A stretch of DNA of 64,000 nt from CAYYUA01 sp964542585 (GCA_964542585.1 CAZIUI010000012.1:22551-86550); one strand, 5' to 3'; shown: positions 24,360 to 34,357, counted from the stretch's first letter. Made by a program: numbers and translations. The notes: a model not told the origin generated them from the letters alone.

Positions 24360-24367
24360 TACTTTTG
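24360..24367 (+). promoter_or_regulatory. Candidate -7 element for the porU2-like gene, TACTTTTG
   Basis: TACTTTTG fits TAnnTTTG, 78 bases before the ATG at 24446. A TTTG at 24328-24331 is 28 bases away, longer than the usual spacing. The leader contains a four-codon frame (24419-24433). Confidence 0.35.
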
Positions 24368-24445
24368 GAATCTAAACTTAAACCTTTCTGTTTTAAAATA
24401 TTCCGAAGAGCCCTCATTATGAAGATAAGTTAAAAATCCCTCATT

Positions 24446-27400
24446 ATGCTAAACAAGAACAAAATTTTATTGAGGTCGATTATTTTAATTGGCTTTATTA
24501 TAGCTCCTTTAAGCAATCTATCAGCCATCCAAACCGATAACTGGGTAAAAAATGGGCAGCCATATTGGAAATTTCGGGTAGCTTCCGAAGGCGCATACCA
24601 AATAAAATTCCAAGACCTACAGCAGGTCTCTGAAAAGGATCTGTCATCAGTAAATCCCTCATTTTTTAAACTTTACCGTTCCGGAAAAGAAAAGCCCATT
24701 AAGGTTAATAAAGGGAATGATGGACAATTTAATGCTGGCGATAACATTACTTTCTATGGACAATCAAATGATGGTCAGCTAGACACCGGCCTTTATTTAA
24801 ACCCCTCCAAAATAGGGGATAAGCCTCAGAGCCTTTATACCAATTCAGCTGTTTATTTTCTTACCTTGGATGAAGATAATCCCGGAAAAAGGTTTAAATC
24901 ATACAAGAACAACAACTTTCAGCAGTATCCACAGCAGAAATTTTTCATGGACACGGCAGTGCGAGTATTTGATGAATCCTACAATGCCGGTAAGCCTATT
25001 AATAATAACGTTAATTTACTAGAATTATCTTACTACACAGAAGGCGAAGGATGGACTTCTAACAACATTGTTCATTGGACAGGAAAAAACTGGAAAGTAG
25101 AAATTCCGGGGTTTCAAAAAAATTTAAGTGGTGCTCCGGATCCTTACGTTGCCATAAAGCTTATTGGAGCAACGAGGTGTGATTCTGCAAAAAAATATAA
25201 TCCAAAGTTTCACCATAAAACGCGTGTAGAAGTTGATGGTAACAAAATTGGCAGTTACTTTTATAAAGGATACGAGTCTAAATTCATCCGGTCTAAAGTT
25301 CCTAAAATAAGGGGACCAGAGGTTAATTTCAACTTCTTTAATAGGGGATACTTTGATTACAATCTAGACTGTGATTACTCAAAAATTAAGTTCATAAAAG
25401 TGGCTTATCCGCGGAAATATCAGGCCGCGGAAAATCTGAGTTTTCATGTTGAGCAAAAGACCTCTCCTGTCTTTATTGCTTTTAAGAAATTTCAGGGAAA
25501 TAAGGCATTTATTTATGATCCTGTTAATGGCAAACGTATCAGCACTACCATTGTAAATGGAAAGGTTAAAGCCGTTATTCCGCCTGAGAGCCAAGGTCAT
25601 CAGCTTTACCTTACCTCCTCAAACACCACAAAAACGGTAAATCCCAAACAGGCTCCTATTGCTAAAGCGTCTGCTTTTTACTCCTCAAAGCCGGATTACT
25701 TGATCATTACTAATAAAAAACTTCAGTCATCAGCAAAGGCTTACAAGCAATTCAGGGCTAGGGCTAGCAATTTTGACGTAGAAATAGCTTACATCGACCA
25801 GCTTTTTAACAGGTACAGTTATGGTCAGCACCATGCGCTAGGCATACGTTATTTTCTTGAAGATTTGGTTGAAAATCAAGCTGCTCCTGAATATCTCTTA
25901 TTAATAGGAAAAGGGTTGCAGCCCCAAAAGCTAAGAAAAGGCAATCTTATCAAATCGGATCTCTTGCCTACCATTGGTCAGCCGCCAACTGATAACCTGT
26001 TTGTTGCTAACCTTAAAGAAGAAGGTTATCCGCTGAGTTTGGCTTTTCCGGTTGGAAGAATTCCCGCCTCCACTAATCAGGGGGTTAACAACTACTTGCA
26101 AAAAATCAAGGATTACCGAACTGCCCTTAAAAGTGGGGAATCAGGCTTAAGCCAAGCATGGCGCAAAAAATTCCTTCATATCAGTGGCGGAAAAAATAAA
26201 AGGGAAAGTAACCGTTATAAAAGGTACTTTAAGGATTATACTGTGTTGGCTAAAGAAAACTATGGAGCTCAAATAGATCTTATTTCAAAGACAAAGTCCA
26301 TTCCGGTTGATAAAAGTCAGAAAGATTTTGTGATTGATGCCATCAATGAGGGTCGAAGCCTAGTAACCTATTTTGGTCATGGCGCCTCAGAAATTTTAGA
26401 AGTTGACATTGGTGATCCTTCTGACTATGAGCAGGAGAAAGGTAATTACCCTGTTTTCCTTTTTAGCGGATGTATCATTGGTAATTCATACACCCAAGGC
26501 AGATCACTCCCTGAGAGCTTTCTGGTCAAAAATCAGAAAAGAGGTGGCGTAGCGTGGATGGCTGAATCTGCTTTTAGTTTTGAATCCTACCTAGACCGGT
26601 ATACCCTGAATTTTTACAAGTCACTTACAAAATCTAATTACGGGCAAACCCTAGGAAAAATTTTTAAAGCAACCGCTCATAAAATGCGGCGAACCAATGG
26701 TACTCGTGATTACGTCAATGAAATGCAGATTCTGCAGAAAACTTTTCATGGAGATCCTGCTTTAAGTTTATTTTCCCCTAAAAACCCTGATTACACGACC
26801 GATCAAAGTTTAATCAACTTTAAGCCCAGAAAACCCAGTGCTTCCCTTGATACTTTTGCTCTTAAAATAGGCATTTATAATACGGGAAAAGTATTTTCCA
26901 ATGACTCTGTATATGTAACAGTAACGCAGCAACTATCCAATCTTGACAAGATCACCTACGAACCACTCAAGGTCAAAGCCCCTAAAAACAGAGATACTAT
27001 TCTTTACCCCATATCAGTAGGTGATAAGGAATTCAAGGGAAATAACAGTTTTACCATTAAGCTTTCCAATTTGTCAGGTATTAAAGAAATTGATACCACC
27101 AACAATGCGGCAACAGTGGAAACTTTTTTCCCATCAAGCAGTATTACAACCCTTAAACCGCTCCAATATGGTATAGTTAATAGTAAGCAACCCCTGCTTA
27201 AAGTTCAGGCGAACAACCTTAAACTTGAGGATGCAACTTATGAGTTCGAAATTGACACGACCCCTAAGTTCAATAGTCCGTTTCTAAGAAAATCACCCGA
27301 TGTTTCCGGTGATCAATTTGGTGAATGGCAACCGCAGCTTTTGAACAAAGATTCAACGGTTTATTACTGGCGCGCCAAGAAGCTCCGCCCTGACGAGACC

Positions 27401-29485
27401 GATTGGATTCAGCGTTCTTTTATGTATATCGATAGCAGCGCCAATGGTTGGGCACAAGGTCACTTCAAACAGCTTCAAAGGAACAAGACTGAAAGTATGA
27501 CCTACTTTGACTCTCCTGTAAGGAAGCTTGCATTTGATAGGGAGCCCCTTGGCCGGTTTAATATAACTACTACCGGTGCTACACGAGGTAAAAATAATCC
27601 GATTGAATATTCAATTCGGTATGAAGGACCAAAGTTGTTTTATCCAAGTTCTGATCCTGGAATTTACATCCTAGCTATTGATCCAAATGAGCCTGCTCGC
27701 CTAAACTATAAAAGCCCTTACAATACTTTTGATAATAAGGCTCCTGGCGATGGTACGGCAAAAGATACTACCAGCGCGGTTTTTCATTTTAATTGGGTAA
27801 CGAGTAATGATAAAGTGGATAGTAGTGTTTTAGAGGACTTTGTAGCGCATGTTCGTGACTCGATTCCCAAAGGTTATAAAGTAATGGCTTTCACAGCCCG
27901 GAAACACTTGATACCTGAACTACCGGAGGCTTTTTACAAGGCTATGGAGTCTCTTGGCAGTGGTGCTATCCGCGACATTAAAGCAAAATGGCCTTACATT
28001 TTGATTGGTGAAAAAGGTTACAAACCAGGTGAAGCTTCTGAAAAAACAGCTGATACAACCCAACCACTTGCACCAGAACAACAATTAATTAAGGCATCAA
28101 AAACAATCTTCCCCCTTCAAAAGAAAGGAACCATTACTTCTTCTTTAATAGGACCATCCAGTAATTGGGAAGATGCTTTCTTAACTACCAATAGCTTTGA
28201 CAAAACAAGGGGGGATTCTACCACCTACCAAGTAATAGGAGTTGACAGGAGTGGAAATCAATCCTTAATTAAAAACGGGTTGCAACCAGGGGACCATAGT
28301 CTTAGCGAGGTAGATGCTGAGAAATACCCGTTTTTGCGCCTTAAGGCCACAACTAGAGATACCGTAAACCTTACCCCAGCCCAGTTAAATACTTGGTTGG
28401 TTCATTATGATTACTTACCAGAAGGGTCTATAGTACCCGAGATAGCTTACCGTTTCCACAATGACACGCTTCAACAAGGTGAAAAAATGAAAATTTCCCT
28501 TGCTTATAAAAACATTTCGGCTTTTCCTATGGATAGCCTGAAAACTGTTATATCGGTACTCAACCGGGAGAACCAATCAGTTTTAAAGAAATCTCATCAG
28601 AGTGAGCCCCTCAATCCGGGCGATACGCTATTGATTAATGATACGCTGCAAACAGATGACTTAACTGGCCAATATCGGCTTCAAGTAAAAGTAAATCCAG
28701 ACAAATCGCAGCCTGAAAGGCACCTCTTTAATAATGTCATGGAGGAAGGGTTTTTGGTTAAAACTGATCAAACCAAACCTGTTCTTGATGTAACATTTAA
28801 TGATCGTTACATAAAGAACAATGCTATACTCAATCCAAAACCGCTGATTCGTATTAAAGCGAAAGACGACAACAATTTCTACCTTTTAGATGATACTTCC
28901 AGGATCAATGTTACACTTACTTATCCTAGTGGCAACGATATATCTCTCAATTACCAGAATGACTTAATTTTCAAACCGGCTGAATCGGGAACTGAAAATG
29001 AGGCTGTTGTAATTTACAAACCTTCAGATCCATTGCCTGGTGGTGAATATACGCTGTCAGTAACAGCCTCTGATGTTACGGGTAATAAGAGCGGCACTAC
29101 TAAGTTTTCTAAAGATTTTAGAGTCCGGCCTAACGCAGCTATTGTCAACTTTAGGGCCTCCCCAAATCCCTTTTCTGATCGCACCCGTTTTCTTTTTACA
29201 TTACAGGGAAGACAGGTGCCTGATGTGATGCGAATCAATATATTTACACCAAAAGGTGAATTGGTGAAAGTTATTACACCTGATCAAATGGGACCTTTGA
29301 ACCTTGGTGAAAATAAAACTGCATTCTTATGGAACGGGCGTAACCTGTCAGGTCAGTCCGTATCTTCTGGGGTTTATCTTTACCGTGTAGAAGCTTACAT
29401 TGATGGTGTTTCCGTACCTTTCCGCACCAAGGAGACTTCACAGATTGGTGATGATCAAATAGGCAAATTAATCCTGACACGGTAA
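24446..29485 (+). CDS. porU2: C25 (gingipain-family) T9SS sortase, PorU2 type
   Basis: 1679-residue exported protein with a signal peptide (about residues 1-27). The C25 peptidase region spans about residues 420-780. The catalytic His645 is in YFGHGAS and the nucleophile Cys676 in LFSGCIIGNS, 31 residues apart, close to the gingipain spacing. Beta-rich repeats follow, including a CARDB-like 'NTGKVFSNDSVYVTV' stretch. The end is a T9SS type A sorting domain with 'ASPNPFSDRTRF', 'FTPKGELV' and 'W.GrNlsGq.vssGvYlYr'. C25 sortases cleave the sorting domain from cargo on the cell surface and attach the cargo to lipopolysaccharide. Its great length and own sorting signal favour PorU2 over classic PorU, which is about 1100-1300 residues. 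It is divergent from the sucA operon; pabB follows after 9 bases. Confidence 0.85.
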   Translation: MLNKNKILLRSIILIGFIIAPLSNLSAIQTDNWVKNGQPYWKFRVASEGAYQIKFQDLQQVSEKDLSSVNPSFFKLYRSGKEKPIKVNKGNDGQFNAGDNITFYGQSNDGQLDTGLYLNPSKIGDKPQSLYTNSAVYFLTLDEDNPGKRFKSYKNNNFQQYPQQKFFMDTAVRVFDESYNAGKPINNNVNLLELSYYTEGEGWTSNNIVHWTGKNWKVEIPGFQKNLSGAPDPYVAIKLIGATRCDSAKKYNPKFHHKTRVEVDGNKIGSYFYKGYESKFIRSKVPKIRGPEVNFNFFNRGYFDYNLDCDYSKIKFIKVAYPRKYQAAENLSFHVEQKTSPVFIAFKKFQGNKAFIYDPVNGKRISTTIVNGKVKAVIPPESQGHQLYLTSSNTTKTVNPKQAPIAKASAFYSSKPDYLIITNKKLQSSAKAYKQFRARASNFDVEIAYIDQLFNRYSYGQHHALGIRYFLEDLVENQAAPEYLLLIGKGLQPQKLRKGNLIKSDLLPTIGQPPTDNLFVANLKEEGYPLSLAFPVGRIPASTNQGVNNYLQKIKDYRTALKSGESGLSQAWRKKFLHISGGKNKRESNRYKRYFKDYTVLAKENYGAQIDLISKTKSIPVDKSQKDFVIDAINEGRSLVTYFGHGASEILEVDIGDPSDYEQEKGNYPVFLFSGCIIGNSYTQGRSLPESFLVKNQKRGGVAWMAESAFSFESYLDRYTLNFYKSLTKSNYGQTLGKIFKATAHKMRRTNGTRDYVNEMQILQKTFHGDPALSLFSPKNPDYTTDQSLINFKPRKPSASLDTFALKIGIYNTGKVFSNDSVYVTVTQQLSNLDKITYEPLKVKAPKNRDTILYPISVGDKEFKGNNSFTIKLSNLSGIKEIDTTNNAATVETFFPSSSITTLKPLQYGIVNSKQPLLKVQANNLKLEDATYEFEIDTTPKFNSPFLRKSPDVSGDQFGEWQPQLLNKDSTVYYWRAKKLRPDETDWIQRSFMYIDSSANGWAQGHFKQLQRNKTESMTYFDSPVRKLAFDREPLGRFNITTTGATRGKNNPIEYSIRYEGPKLFYPSSDPGIYILAIDPNEPARLNYKSPYNTFDNKAPGDGTAKDTTSAVFHFNWVTSNDKVDSSVLEDFVAHVRDSIPKGYKVMAFTARKHLIPELPEAFYKAMESLGSGAIRDIKAKWPYILIGEKGYKPGEASEKTADTTQPLAPEQQLIKASKTIFPLQKKGTITSSLIGPSSNWEDAFLTTNSFDKTRGDSTTYQVIGVDRSGNQSLIKNGLQPGDHSLSEVDAEKYPFLRLKATTRDTVNLTPAQLNTWLVHYDYLPEGSIVPEIAYRFHNDTLQQGEKMKISLAYKNISAFPMDSLKTVISVLNRENQSVLKKSHQSEPLNPGDTLLINDTLQTDDLTGQYRLQVKVNPDKSQPERHLFNNVMEEGFLVKTDQTKPVLDVTFNDRYIKNNAILNPKPLIRIKAKDDNNFYLLDDTSRINVTLTYPSGNDISLNYQNDLIFKPAESGTENEAVVIYKPSDPLPGGEYTLSVTASDVTGNKSGTTKFSKDFRVRPNAAIVNFRASPNPFSDRTRFLFTLQGRQVPDVMRINIFTPKGELVKVITPDQMGPLNLGENKTAFLWNGRNLSGQSVSSGVYLYRVEAYIDGVSVPFRTKETSQIGDDQIGKLILTR

Positions 29486-29494
29486 AAAAAGGTA

Positions 29495-30841
29495 ATGAAT
29501 TCTTCGGCCCATAAGTTTGAATGGCCTTTTTCAAGGTGCGAACTTGAAAAAAAAATTTTTAACTTAATTCAATCATATGATACCTATGCCTTGCTAAGCA
29601 GCAATGATTTTTATAAAGGCTTAGAAGCGCATTCACCCCCTGTTTACAGTGCTTATCAGCTAGTGGTAGGCGTTGGATGCCGGAAGGCATTTGATCCTAA
29701 TTGGGAGTCTGGGTTTGACGCATTAAAATCCTGGATTGATGAGCACAGGTGTTGGTATTTTGGCCATTTCAGCTATGACTTAAAAAACCAGTTAGAGCAA
29801 CTTAAATCTGAAAATAATGATCCTCATAATTTTCAGGATATTTATGGCTTTATCCCTGAGTGGGTCCTGACTTTACAAAACCAGGAAATAGAATTGTACA
29901 CGGATACCCATGAAGAAGCTTTTGAAATATGGCATCAATTAAAAGCTACCTCTTCTATTGAGTCTCAACCAATAGGGCCACCGCTTTCCAAACCACCTGA
30001 ATTCCAGTCAGATTTTTCGAGAGAAACCTACATAGACCGAATAAATAAACTTATAAAGCATATTGAAGCGGGGGATATTTATGAGGTCAATTTTTGCCAG
30101 GCTTTCTATGCTAACAATGTTTCAATTGACCCTGTATCATTGTATCAAACCCTGATGGCAGCCAACCCAACCCCTTTTTCCTGTCTTTACCGCTTTAAGG
30201 ATGCCTGCGTTATTTCAGCCTCAATGGAGCGGTTTATGTACAAAAAGGATAGGCATGTGGTGTCACAGCCTATTAAAGGTACTATAAAAAGGGGTGAAAA
30301 TCAGACTCAGGATAAGGAACTTATGAATGCCCTAAAAAACGATGTAAAGGAGAGAGCTGAAAATGTCATGATAGTAGACCTCGTCCGGAATGATCTTGCT
30401 AAAAAAGCTGAATCCGGGTCTGTTAAGGTGGATGAATTGTTTGGTATTTACCCCTTCCCATCCGTTCATCAAATGATATCGACAATCTCGGCTGATTTAA
30501 AAGCCGAAGCACATACCATAGAGGCTTTAAAAGGTGCTTTTCCTATGGGATCTATGACCGGAGCCCCTAAAGTTCGGGCTATGCAACTCATTGAATATTA
30601 CGAGGCTTTCAAAAGGAGTATTTTTTCTGGAGCCATTGGATACATAACCCCTTGGCAAGACTTTGACTTTAATGTCGTTATTCGAAGTTTTTTATACAAC
30701 CTCACTACAGGAAAACTCACCTTGCCTGTAGGCTCTGCCATTACCTATGATGCAGACCCGGATAAGGAATATGAGGAGTGCATGTTAAAGATCGAAAAAC
30801 TTAAACGATGCTTATATGAAGATCCCAGGCAGCCTGCCTGA
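29495..30841 (+). CDS. pabB: Aminodeoxychorismate synthase component I
   Basis: Converts chorismate, with ammonia supplied by a PabA-type glutaminase, to 4-amino-4-deoxychorismate for folate synthesis. 448 residues. The chorismate-binding domain shows EVNFCQAF, SPERF-type 'SASMERFMYKK', the diagnostic QPIKGT with Lys261 (PabB has Lys where TrpE has Ala), 'ENVMIVDLVRNDL' and PMGSMTGAPK. The start lies 9 bases after the porU2 stop. No pabA or pabC is in the window. It converges on the divIC-like gene, whose stop is only 29 bases away, without a clear terminator between. Confidence 0.92.
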   Translation: MNSSAHKFEWPFSRCELEKKIFNLIQSYDTYALLSSNDFYKGLEAHSPPVYSAYQLVVGVGCRKAFDPNWESGFDALKSWIDEHRCWYFGHFSYDLKNQLEQLKSENNDPHNFQDIYGFIPEWVLTLQNQEIELYTDTHEEAFEIWHQLKATSSIESQPIGPPLSKPPEFQSDFSRETYIDRINKLIKHIEAGDIYEVNFCQAFYANNVSIDPVSLYQTLMAANPTPFSCLYRFKDACVISASMERFMYKKDRHVVSQPIKGTIKRGENQTQDKELMNALKNDVKERAENVMIVDLVRNDLAKKAESGSVKVDELFGIYPFPSVHQMISTISADLKAEAHTIEALKGAFPMGSMTGAPKVRAMQLIEYYEAFKRSIFSGAIGYITPWQDFDFNVVIRSFLYNLTTGKLTLPVGSAITYDADPDKEYEECMLKIEKLKRCLYEDPRQPA

Positions 30842-30870
30842 AAACACCTTTGGTATAACGAAGCAAAAAA

Positions 30871-31203
30871 TTAATTCTTTGCCTCCTTTTTCGGATTTGT
30901 GATAATGTAGAGCTCTTCATCGGGTTTTTTCATAAAGTATTCCTCGCGAGCAAAACGTTCTAAGCTTTCGCTGTTCTTCATGAGTTCCTTTCGAGCCTCC
31001 CGGGTTTCTTTAATTTTTTGCTTGTAATAAGCTTTTTCAGCTTTCATTTCCTGGAGCTTGTTGTATTTATTGTACTGATGAATCCAGTTATTACGATCAA
31101 GGAAAAGCATCCATACCAGGATGAAAGTAGTCGCAATGAAGTACTTATTTTTTAATAAGTTCAGTAAGATTGCTCTGGTAAAATGAGGACGAAAGGAACT
31201 CAT
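30871..31203 (-). CDS. Septum formation initiator, DivIC/FtsB family
   Basis: 110 residues: short cytoplasmic N-terminus, one membrane helix at about 20-38 (YFIATTFILVWMLFL), then a periplasmic coiled coil at about 45-85 (rich in Lys, Glu, Leu) and the family ending 'LERFAREEYFMKKPDEELYII'. These bitopic proteins form a complex with FtsL and FtsQ that activates septal wall synthesis. Last gene of carA-eno-divIC, 20 bases after eno. Confidence 0.88.
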   Translation of the reverse strand: MSSFRPHFTRAILLNLLKNKYFIATTFILVWMLFLDRNNWIHQYNKYNKLQEMKAEKAYYKQKIKETREARKELMKNSESLERFAREEYFMKKPDEELYIITNPKKEAKN

Positions 31204-31223
31204 ACCTGAAAAAAACTTTGATA

Positions 31224-32513
31224 TCAGCGGTCAGATTGCCACATAAGGCCTGCGTAATGACCTTCATCGCCAAGATCTTCTTCTATTCGAATAAGCTGGT
31301 TGTATTTTGCAATACGATCAGTACGAGAGAGGGATCCGGTTTTGATTTGCCCAGTATTAAGCCCTACGGCTAGATCCGAAATAAAAGTATCAGCTGTTTC
31401 TCCTGAACGATGGCTAATGATACTGCTCCATCCATTCCGCACCGCGAGATTAACGGCTTTCACCGTTTCCGTTAAGGTACCTATTTGATTAAACTTGATC
31501 AGGATCGCGTTGGCGGACTGCTCATTAAGCCCCCTTTGTAAACGCTCGGTATTGGTAACAAAAAAGTCATCGCCCACTAATTGTACTTTATCTCCTAGCT
31601 TCTGGGTCAATTGCTGCCAACCCTTCCAGTCATTTTCATCCAGCGGATCTTCTATGGAGGCTATCGGGTATTCCTGAATCCATCGTTCCCAGTAGGCGGT
31701 CATTTGGTCACCATCCAGTCGCTCATCTGAAGACTGATGCAAATGGTACTGTTGATTTTGTTGATCATAAAATTCTGATGACGCGGCATCCAAGGCAATT
31801 TGAATATCTGCACCAGGCTTGAAGCCGGCTTTCTCAATTGCCTCAATAACTGTTTCCACAGCTTCTTCGTTGGATTTCAGGTCAGGAGCAAACCCGCCTT
31901 CATCCCCAACATTGGTACTATGCCCTCGAGCTTTCAAAACATCTTTTAATGTAAAGAAAACTTCTGTCCCCATTCGCAAAGCTTCTTTAAATGAAGAAGC
32001 ATTACTTGGCATAATCATAAATTCCTGAAAATCAGTTTTATTGTCTGCATGCGCACCACCATTCAGGATGTTCATCATGGGAACAGGGAGGGTTGTGGCA
32101 CCCACGCCTCCAAGGTAACGATAAAGCGGAATTCCTGATTCGGCTGCCGCCACACGGGCCACTGCCAGTGATACGCCAAGAATGGCATTAGCACCAAGTT
32201 CCCCCTTGTTGTTGGTACCATCCATATCAATCATCATCTGGTCAATTGCCGACTGCTGAAACACATCATATTCAAAAAGTTGGGGGGCAATTTGCTCATT
32301 GACGTTTGCTACGGCATTTTCAACGGATTTGCCCCTGTAGTAGGATTTATCGCCATCCCTTAGTTCTACTGCTTCATATTCACCTGTTGAAGCACCCGAA
32401 GGAACAGCAGCACGCTCTATAATACCGTTTTCACTTACTATTTCTACTTCTACAGTAGGAGACCCACGGGAATCTAGTACTTGACGCGCTTGAATTTCAG
32501 CGAAATAACTCAT
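31224..32513 (-). CDS. eno: Enolase
   Basis: Interconverts 2-phosphoglycerate and phosphoenolpyruvate in glycolysis and gluconeogenesis. 429 residues, normal length. Family motifs include the N-terminal 'ARQVLDSRGSPTVEVE', GGAHADN, GDEGGFAP, 'SIEDPLDENDW', the 'LIKFNQIGTLTET' lysine region and 'SHRSGETAD' near the C-terminus. 18 bases separate it from carA. Confidence 0.98.
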   Translation of the reverse strand: MSYFAEIQARQVLDSRGSPTVEVEIVSENGIIERAAVPSGASTGEYEAVELRDGDKSYYRGKSVENAVANVNEQIAPQLFEYDVFQQSAIDQMMIDMDGTNNKGELGANAILGVSLAVARVAAAESGIPLYRYLGGVGATTLPVPMMNILNGGAHADNKTDFQEFMIMPSNASSFKEALRMGTEVFFTLKDVLKARGHSTNVGDEGGFAPDLKSNEEAVETVIEAIEKAGFKPGADIQIALDAASSEFYDQQNQQYHLHQSSDERLDGDQMTAYWERWIQEYPIASIEDPLDENDWKGWQQLTQKLGDKVQLVGDDFFVTNTERLQRGLNEQSANAILIKFNQIGTLTETVKAVNLAVRNGWSSIISHRSGETADTFISDLAVGLNTGQIKTGSLSRTDRIAKYNQLIRIEEDLGDEGHYAGLMWQSDR

Positions 32514-32531
32514 GGTCAGCTTTTTTCTTAT

Positions 32532-33650
32532 TTAGGCAGGAGTTGTTTTATTGGCAGCTAATTGTTCCTGAAAATGACTTAATAAATAACGAGCATCATG
32601 AGGGCCCGGTGAAGCTTCTGGATGATATTGCACTGAGAAGGCATTTTGACTTTTACTGGCAAGCCCTTCTATTGATTGATCATTTAAATTAATATGGGTA
32701 ACCCTCAAATCGTCAACGGCCTCCACAGAAGCACTTTCAACGGCAAATCCATGATTTTGGGATGTAATTTCAGCCGCACCTCTATCCAAGTTCTTAACAG
32801 GATGATTAATACCACGGTGACCATTATGCATTTTGAAGGTTTTAGCCCCTTTTGCTATGGCAAATAGCTGATGCCCTAGGCAAATGCCGAAAAATGGCTT
32901 TTGTTGCTCAAGCATCTTCTTAACTGTTGGAAAAGCATAGCTAACAGCAGCAGGATCTCCGGGTCCATTGGATATAAAATAGCCATCAGGGTTCCATTTT
33001 TCTATCTCTTCAAAAGAAGTTTTCCCGGGAAATACCCGAACCTTACAGTTCCTCTGAACCAATTGTTCAGGTATCGTATCCTTGATACCCAGGTCTAATG
33101 CTGCTACTCGGTATTCAGCGTGGTCCGATCCAACCGTGTAGGGACGCTGAGTGGTCACTTTACTAGATAATTCTAGCCCATCCATAGCGGGCACCTCAGT
33201 CAATTTATCCTTAAGCTCATCTACTGAGTGATGACCTGTTGATATGATAGCATTCATGGCACCTTTATCCCTAACGTGCTTAACCAAAGTTCGGGTATCG
33301 ACTCCGCTTATCCCAACAAGTCCCTGATGGGCTAGGTAAGCTTGTAATGATTCACTGCTTAATGTCCTAGAATAGGCTTCGGCTGTAAAATTCCTAACAA
33401 TAAGTCCACTTATTTGAAGATTCTGGGATTCTTGTTCTTGTGAGTTTGTGCCGTAATTGCCAATGTGAGCGTTGGTCATTATCATGATCTGCCCATAATA
33501 ACTAGGATCAGTAAATATCTCCTGGTAACCCGTCATGCCAGTATTATAGCAGATCTCACCGGTCGTAGTTCCGGATGCACCGATCGCGCAACCATCAAAT
33601 ACTGCACCATCATCCAATACCAATTTTGCAGTGGGGAGATCCTGGGGCAT
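32532..33650 (-). CDS. carA: Carbamoyl-phosphate synthase small subunit
   Basis: Glutaminase subunit that channels ammonia to CarB for arginine and pyrimidine synthesis. 372 residues. The N-terminal CPSase_sm_chain domain includes 'GTTTGEICYNTGMTGYQEI' and 'SGVDTRTLVKHVR'. The class I glutaminase domain has NGPGDPA, the nucleophile Cys257 in GICLGHQ, and His343/Glu345 in QYHPEA. carB is not in the window. It is the first gene after the rplQ terminator, so it probably has its own promoter in 33651-33690; TTG followed 20 bases later by TAATTTAA is a weak candidate. Confidence 0.96.
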   Translation of the reverse strand: MPQDLPTAKLVLDDGAVFDGCAIGASGTTTGEICYNTGMTGYQEIFTDPSYYGQIMIMTNAHIGNYGTNSQEQESQNLQISGLIVRNFTAEAYSRTLSSESLQAYLAHQGLVGISGVDTRTLVKHVRDKGAMNAIISTGHHSVDELKDKLTEVPAMDGLELSSKVTTQRPYTVGSDHAEYRVAALDLGIKDTIPEQLVQRNCKVRVFPGKTSFEEIEKWNPDGYFISNGPGDPAAVSYAFPTVKKMLEQQKPFFGICLGHQLFAIAKGAKTFKMHNGHRGINHPVKNLDRGAAEITSQNHGFAVESASVEAVDDLRVTHINLNDQSIEGLASKSQNAFSVQYHPEASPGPHDARYLLSHFQEQLAANKTTPA

Positions 33651-33690
33651 AAGCCTTTAAATTAAGTAGCAAGTAGATTATTTTCAACGC

Positions 33691-33733
33691 AAAAAAAAAG
33701 GATAAAACACCGTGATGTTTTACCCTTTTTTTC
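33691..33733 (-). terminator. Terminator at the end of the ribosomal superoperon
   Basis: On the minus strand an A-run, GGGTAAAACA, a short CGGTG-containing loop and TGTTTTATCC lead into a T-run; the stem is about 15 bp with one mismatch. It starts 24 bases after the rplQ stop. Confidence 0.88.
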
Positions 33734-33756
33734 TAAAATTTTATATAGCCATCTTT

Positions 33757-34350
33757 TTATGACTGACTTTTATTTTCTGAATCCTCATTATCTTCTGAGC
33801 TACCTTTAGATTCATCATTCACGGAAGTTTCCTCTTCAGACCCGCCTTTTTCATAAGAACTTTGGTCGCTCTCTTGATTTTGATCTTCCTGATTAACACC
33901 CTCAGCGGATGAAGCTGATGTAGATTTACTGCTTTTTCTTCTGCGCCTGCGCCTTTTACCTGTACTCTTCTGTTGTTCTTCTAATAGATTTTCATTGAAA
34001 TCAACCAATTCGATCATGGCTGTTTCAGCACCATCACCAAGACGCGGTCCCATTTTGATAATACGGGTATACCCGCCAGGTCTATCACCCACTTTGTCAG
34101 CAACCGTAATAAAAAGCTCCTTTACAGCCTCTTTGTCTTTCAAGTAGCTAAATACCGTCCTCCTTGAGTGAGTACTATCGTATTTTGCCTTGGTAATAAG
34201 TGGCTCAACATATTTCCGAAGGGCCTTTGCCTTAGCTACTGTTGTTTGAATACGTTTGTGCGTAATTAAGGATTTAGCAAGGTTACTGAACATCGCTTTT
34301 CGGTGTTCAGCTTTTCTACTAAGGCTATTGACTTTTTTACCGTGTCTCAT
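33757..34350 (-). CDS. rplQ: Ribosomal protein bL17, with long acidic tail
   Basis: The first 125 residues are a normal bL17 (MRHGKKVNSLSRKAEHRKAM, then 'LITHKRIQTTVAKAKALRKY'). E. coli L17 has 127 residues; this one has 197. The extra part starts with an Arg/Lys patch at 132-142 and then a Ser/Glu/Asp/Gln/Asn-rich, probably disordered tail. Such tails recur in Bacteroidota. Last gene of the alpha cluster, 7 bases after rpoA. Confidence 0.96.
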   Translation of the reverse strand: MRHGKKVNSLSRKAEHRKAMFSNLAKSLITHKRIQTTVAKAKALRKYVEPLITKAKYDSTHSRRTVFSYLKDKEAVKELFITVADKVGDRPGGYTRIIKMGPRLGDGAETAMIELVDFNENLLEEQQKSTGKRRRRRRKSSKSTSASSAEGVNQEDQNQESDQSSYEKGGSEEETSVNDESKGSSEDNEDSENKSQS

Positions 34351-34357
34351 TGATAAG

